Below, piece after piece: positions 61,033-64,000 of a DNA stretch of 64,000 bases. The notes beneath the pieces are model-generated. The model was not told the origin of the DNA, ran no database searches, and saw only the letters and a program-made list of their open reading frames with translations. The position numbers and the translations under genes are program-made. Each line of letters opens with the position of its first letter. Position 1 is the first letter of the stretch. Source of the stretch: Hyalella azteca (Eukaryota; Arthropoda; Malacostraca; Amphipoda; Hyalellidae); the NCBI RefSeq assembly GCF_000764305.2, contig NW_025947153.1, positions 140,432-204,431 of the forward strand, given 5' to 3'.

Positions 61033-61535
61033 CTGAAAAAAAGAGGTAACACCAAAAAAATGAAAATTTTATAAGAAAAAAATTCTACTTATTTAGTCAT
61101 CCTTAGCCAGTTTTGCTTTGAACAATAACAGGCAGTGCGAAATTTTTTCTCAAAGAATACATTCCCCAAAGTCGTTCTTCAGTGGCCCCCGTCTAAGAAG
61201 TAATCTTGTGGCAATAGGAACTGGGTCTGGATAAGATGAATCCCACAATAGAAATGAATAGTTGAAGGACATGAAGCAGGAAACGGTCGGAATCCAACGA
61301 TCTCATTAGTGTGCACTGTAACCTATTTATTTCATTCTAGATGAGGTCCATCACAGAGACTTTTTAGCACCATATGGCCTGCACAAGTTTACATCTATGT
61401 CTATTTATTGGAATGTCTATTTATATTATATTAATTATAAGCAATTATTTATATTATAGTATCTTAAGCATGTCTATTTATATTATATTAAAGTTAATAA
61501 TGTTATTAATAAATAATGAAATAGGAAAATATTAC
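61033..61535 (-). other. Intron, nothing recognised
   Basis: Short repetition of tctatttatattatattaa near 61400-61495. Confidence 0.5.
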
Positions 61536-61721
61536 CGTCCATGAGATCGTCCTGGTCGGTGATATGTGCGACGACAGCGACGGCTCTGTTGGTGCGGTCC
61601 AGCGCCCTCATGAGGGCCTCAAGTGAGGGGAGCAGAGGGCGGCCGATGAGGGGAGACATGAGGCACAGGCTGTACACCAGGGGGCCTACACACTGGCCCA
61701 GTACGCTGCTGTACACTACTT
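61536..61721 (-). CDS. HERC1: HERC1 exon: VVYSSVLGQCVGPLVYSLCL
   Basis: Encodes VVYSSVLGQCVGPLVYSLCL, MSPLIGRPLLPSLEALMRAL and HITDQDDLMD. Equivalent to human DVIYVSAAGSMLCQIVNSLLLLPVSVARPLLSYLLDLL. Donor GTAATA, acceptor AG at 61722-61723. Confidence 0.94.
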
Positions 61722-61837
61722 CTGCACATACAATGTACTTTTAATATAAGGGTATATAATGTACAATAATCAGGCACATTTAGCACAAGAGATGTTTTAA
61801 AGAGATTTTCTTTGACCGTACTGTGACGGCCACTGAC

Positions 61838-61955
61838 CAAGATGGGTTTTCTCGGGATGTCTCGTGATGAGGTTGGTGGTGAGGGCCAGCAGCCGGCAGC
61901 TCACATCGAACACTTGCTGCAAGTGACGCTGTAGTAGAGCTGCGCTTCCACACTC
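61838..61955 (-). CDS. HERC1: HERC1 exon: ECGSAALLQRHLQQVFDVSC
   Basis: Encodes ECGSAALLQRHLQQVFDVSC and RLLALTTNLITRHPEKTHL. Equivalent to human VALLHKHLQLLLPHATDIYSRSANLLKE. Donor GTCAGT, acceptor AG at 61956-61957. Confidence 0.93.
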
Positions 61956-61956
61956 C

Positions 61957-62275
61957 TGCACATACAATGATTTCCCGTAAATAAATAATGCTACTTATAT
62001 GATTTACAATTATTTTTCCCGTGAATAAATAATGCCAATTGAATAAACTACAATGATTTTTCCCGTGAATAAATAATGCTAATTATATGATTTACAATGA
62101 TTTTTCCCGTGAATAAATGATGCCAATTGAATAAATTACAATGATTTTTCCCGTGAATAAAAGATGCCAATTGGATAAATTACAATGATTTTTCCCGTTA
62201 ATAAATGATGCATATTGAATAAATTACAATGATTTTTCCCGTAAATAATAATGCCAATTATATACATTGGAATGT
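61957..62275. repeat. ~46-bp tandem repeat beside acceptor (about 7 copies)
   Basis: Units of tacaatgatttttcccgtga, ataaataatgccaattgaat. The first unit starts at the acceptor (gcacatacaatgatttcccgt). Confidence 0.92.
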
Positions 62276-62696
62276 TTGTTCGAGGAGTTTGCAGTAGTTA
62301 TGTTCCACTGACCTCCGGGACACTGGCGGTTATGGACATGGAACTGTTAAATCCAAAATATTATACAAGTATATTAAGGGATTAAGGAATTTCAATGCAT
62401 TCTGAATCACAAGACAATCGTAGTTTTCATTACAACTGATAAATCTCGATTTGAAAAAGAAAATTAAGCAACTTTTTATTTGACTCTAAGTATTATAATT
62501 CAATTGACAAACGTTCGTTCATAAACATCAAAACAAAACTTGTTGGGAATATATCAAACATTGTATGATACAACTTAAGATTTATGAGAATTTCATGATA
62601 TAATTTTAGACATTTATAAACATACTGAAAATGTAATGCATCGAACACAGTTTTTATCCCAGAATCTGACCCGCAGTTTTCAGTTATTATACTCAC
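62276..62696 (-). other. Intron, nothing recognised
   Basis: AT-rich; coding frame of the next exon reads through part of it before a stop. Confidence 0.5.
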
Positions 62697-63290
62697 AGGA
62701 GAAATAGCATGTCTGGTGCAGTAAGCCAGTAAATGGTTTTGCAACGAAGAAAGAAGTTCAAGGAGTTCAGCCATCTTGCAAACGTCATTTCCCTGGTCAG
62801 CTTCAGCGCTGCTATAAGTAACTTCGTTGGAGTCACCATCAGATTTTGGACACTGCAGATTCTCAGGCTTCTCTGGTTTTTCTTCGTCAACTTCCACGAC
62901 ATTTTTACGATCATCAACACGCGGAGATTCAATAGGTTTATCAGTTTGTGTTCGTTTCCCAGGTAGCAATGAATGACAGTTGCCAGCATAAGCTCCATTA
63001 TTTGTTAGTTTAGGGATTTCCTCGCTCTTGAAGACCGAGTCTTCAGTCACTGGATTACCAGACTCCCAACCAACACTTGAATCTTTATCATCTCCAGCAG
63101 GATGTTTGATAGTGGAATCAACAGAATGATGGTGATAGTTGCTAGAGTATCTGTGTATTGGTTGAGTTATTTTATCCGCTTCAGCAGAGTCTGGTCTTAA
63201 AAGACCGCTCGAGTTTGGGATGTTGAAGCGGTGACCACGCGACGGCCGCCCCTTCACATCAGTTCGCGCTACCAGGGCCAGCTGCTGCTC
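62697..63290 (-). CDS. HERC1: HERC1 exon: polar region then LLELLSSLQNHLLAYCTRHA
   Basis: 198 codons, phase 0 at both ends. EQQLALVARTDVKGRPSRGH, a long polar disordered region, then AELLELLSSLQNHLLAYCTR, equivalent to human LHELLCSLQKQLLAFCHINNIS, which follows RLD1. Donor GTGAGT, acceptor AG at 63291-63292. First HERC1 exon visible in the window. Confidence 0.93.
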
Positions 63291-63299
63291 CTGCCAAGG

Positions 63300-63450
63300 A
63301 AGAAGCGGACTTAATTACACTACATTAAATTATGGAACTTATTTACACTACATTAAATGATCGAACTTAATTACACTATATTAGATAATCGCAGTAGATT
63401 AAGTAAATTGAATAATTGCTGTGGATGGAGTATATTACATAAATAATAAG
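63300..63450. repeat. Short ~38-bp tandem repeat
   Basis: Three units of ttaattacactacattaaat, gatcgaac. Confidence 0.75.
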
Positions 63451-63539
63451 TTATTTTATACGAGTTGCCTTCCATTCGCCCATCAAGGATAATTTAAAAT
63501 TTCGGTAAAAATTCGATATATACGAAATTATTGAAATAA

Positions 63540-64000
63540 TAGTGCCTGGTGATGACAATAAGAGAGCCCCCGATCTCTGCCGCGTCTTCGTCGTGGGGGT
63601 ACCCTGGCCAACGCGTCGGCCGGTTACCCGGCATTCACGTGGGCCAGGCCAAACGGCAGAGGCCCCCCCGCCCGGATTGCTACCGGACGGAGGCTCCTTC
63701 ACCTTTTCTGCTAAGGGCAGGGGAACCTCGGCCTCCCCTTCCCCCTACCCACATCTTTGGCCGCCATCTTCCTAAGGGCTCCTTGTGCCCTGCTCTCCTC
63801 CCATCTCTTCTTCCTGCTAGTTCTTCTTCTCCTGGCCCAGGGTATACACCCCAACCCTGGCCCGCACCCCCCCTGCTCGGTCTGCTCCCTACCAGTCACG
63901 TGGAGTGGACACTCGTTCTGGTGCTCCTGGTGCGGTGCCTACATCCATAAGCGATGTTCCGGCCTGCGCTACATCAGACTCTACACCGAAGATTGGATCT
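63540..64000 (+). mobile_element. GC-rich segment, possible 5' part of a non-LTR retrotransposon
   Basis: Abrupt GC-rich block unlike its surroundings. One plus ORF (63549-63950, Pro-rich) and, in another frame at the window edge, WSGHSFWCSWCGAYIHKRCS, a C-x2-C...H-x3-C finger of the kind found near the start of several LINE ORFs. No reverse transcriptase is in the window. Confidence 0.4.

Larger units (their letters stand above)
1..63290 (-). other. HERC1: HERC1 ortholog, giant HECT/RCC1 E3 ubiquitin ligase (partial gene, both ends missing)
   Basis: Gene-level entry. More than 40 minus-strand exons, most joined by compatible phases, encode in order: the region after RLD1, a SPRY domain, a UBA domain, a Cys/His-rich segment, WD40 repeats, RLD2 and the first part of HECT. 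This is the known HERC1 architecture (human protein about 4,860 residues). HERC1 is a cytosolic and membrane-associated E3 ligase; the RCC1-like domains are reported to bind small GTPases and clathrin. The start codon, RLD1 and the HECT catalytic cysteine lie outside the window. Two exon sets are duplicated (20-33 kb and 38-56 kb) and some exons are out of order; I attribute this to assembly. HERC2 is excluded by the SPRY/UBA/WD40 combination. Confidence 0.96.

Noticed and set aside
1..64000. Integrated virus, prophage, operon, riboswitch or toxin system
   Set aside because: I found no capsid, polymerase, integrase, or bacterial-type gene organisation.

Overview
The window is animal nuclear DNA. 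It shows GT/AG introns, AT-rich repeat-filled introns, hAT-type MITEs and a tRNA-derived repeat, and no prokaryotic operon. It is almost entirely one giant gene on the minus strand, the ortholog of HERC1 (giant HECT/RCC1 E3 ubiquitin ligase). The gene is read from the right edge (upstream region) to the left edge (start of the HECT domain). Both ends are off the window: the N-terminal RCC1-like domain lies to the right and the catalytic part of HECT to the left. I infer an arthropod, perhaps a crustacean, from gene divergence and intron style, but the sequence does not prove it.

Layout on the minus strand, 5' to 3'. 56.2-63.3 kb: exons matching the HERC1 stretch between RLD1 and SPRY. 49.9-55.9 kb: a first copy of the exons around SPRY, with the SPRY core lost at a single-N gap. 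44.3-49.6 kb: a segment that is not HERC1. It holds an inositol-polyphosphate 5-phosphatase-like fragment, the 3' end of a coiled-coil/C2H2 protein gene and the 3' end of an unrecognised gene. 26.1-44.3 kb: a second copy of the SPRY-region exons with an intact SPRY exon, then the exons up to the UBA domain. 19.2-26.1 kb: another copy of part of that region. 1-19.4 kb: a clean single-copy run through the Cys/His-rich segment, the WD40 repeats, the second RCC1-like domain (RLD2) and the start of HECT. Exon phases agree at nearly every junction, so most borders are well supported. They also reveal the true exon order where the scaffold order is scrambled.

The scaffold is visibly damaged. Four perfect Nextera/Tn5 mate-pair junction adapters remain in it, there are six single-N joins, and several blocks occur twice (19.90-22.40 with 26.09-28.50; 24.12-25.04 with 31.09-32.83; 29.46-30.14 with 49.7-50.5; 38.1-44.3 with 50.9-56.35). 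The most economical reading is two haplotypes or overlapping contigs laid end to end, plus one chimeric insert. The most interesting biological signal is that many introns carry tandem repeats whose unit contains the end of the neighbouring exon and its splice site. In other words, the minisatellites seem to have been seeded at splice junctions. Also notable are two MITEs with perfect 8-bp target duplications, a foldback MITE whose truncated end forms a splice donor, allele-specific in-frame coding repeats, and intronic arrays rich in AP-1/CRE-like motifs.
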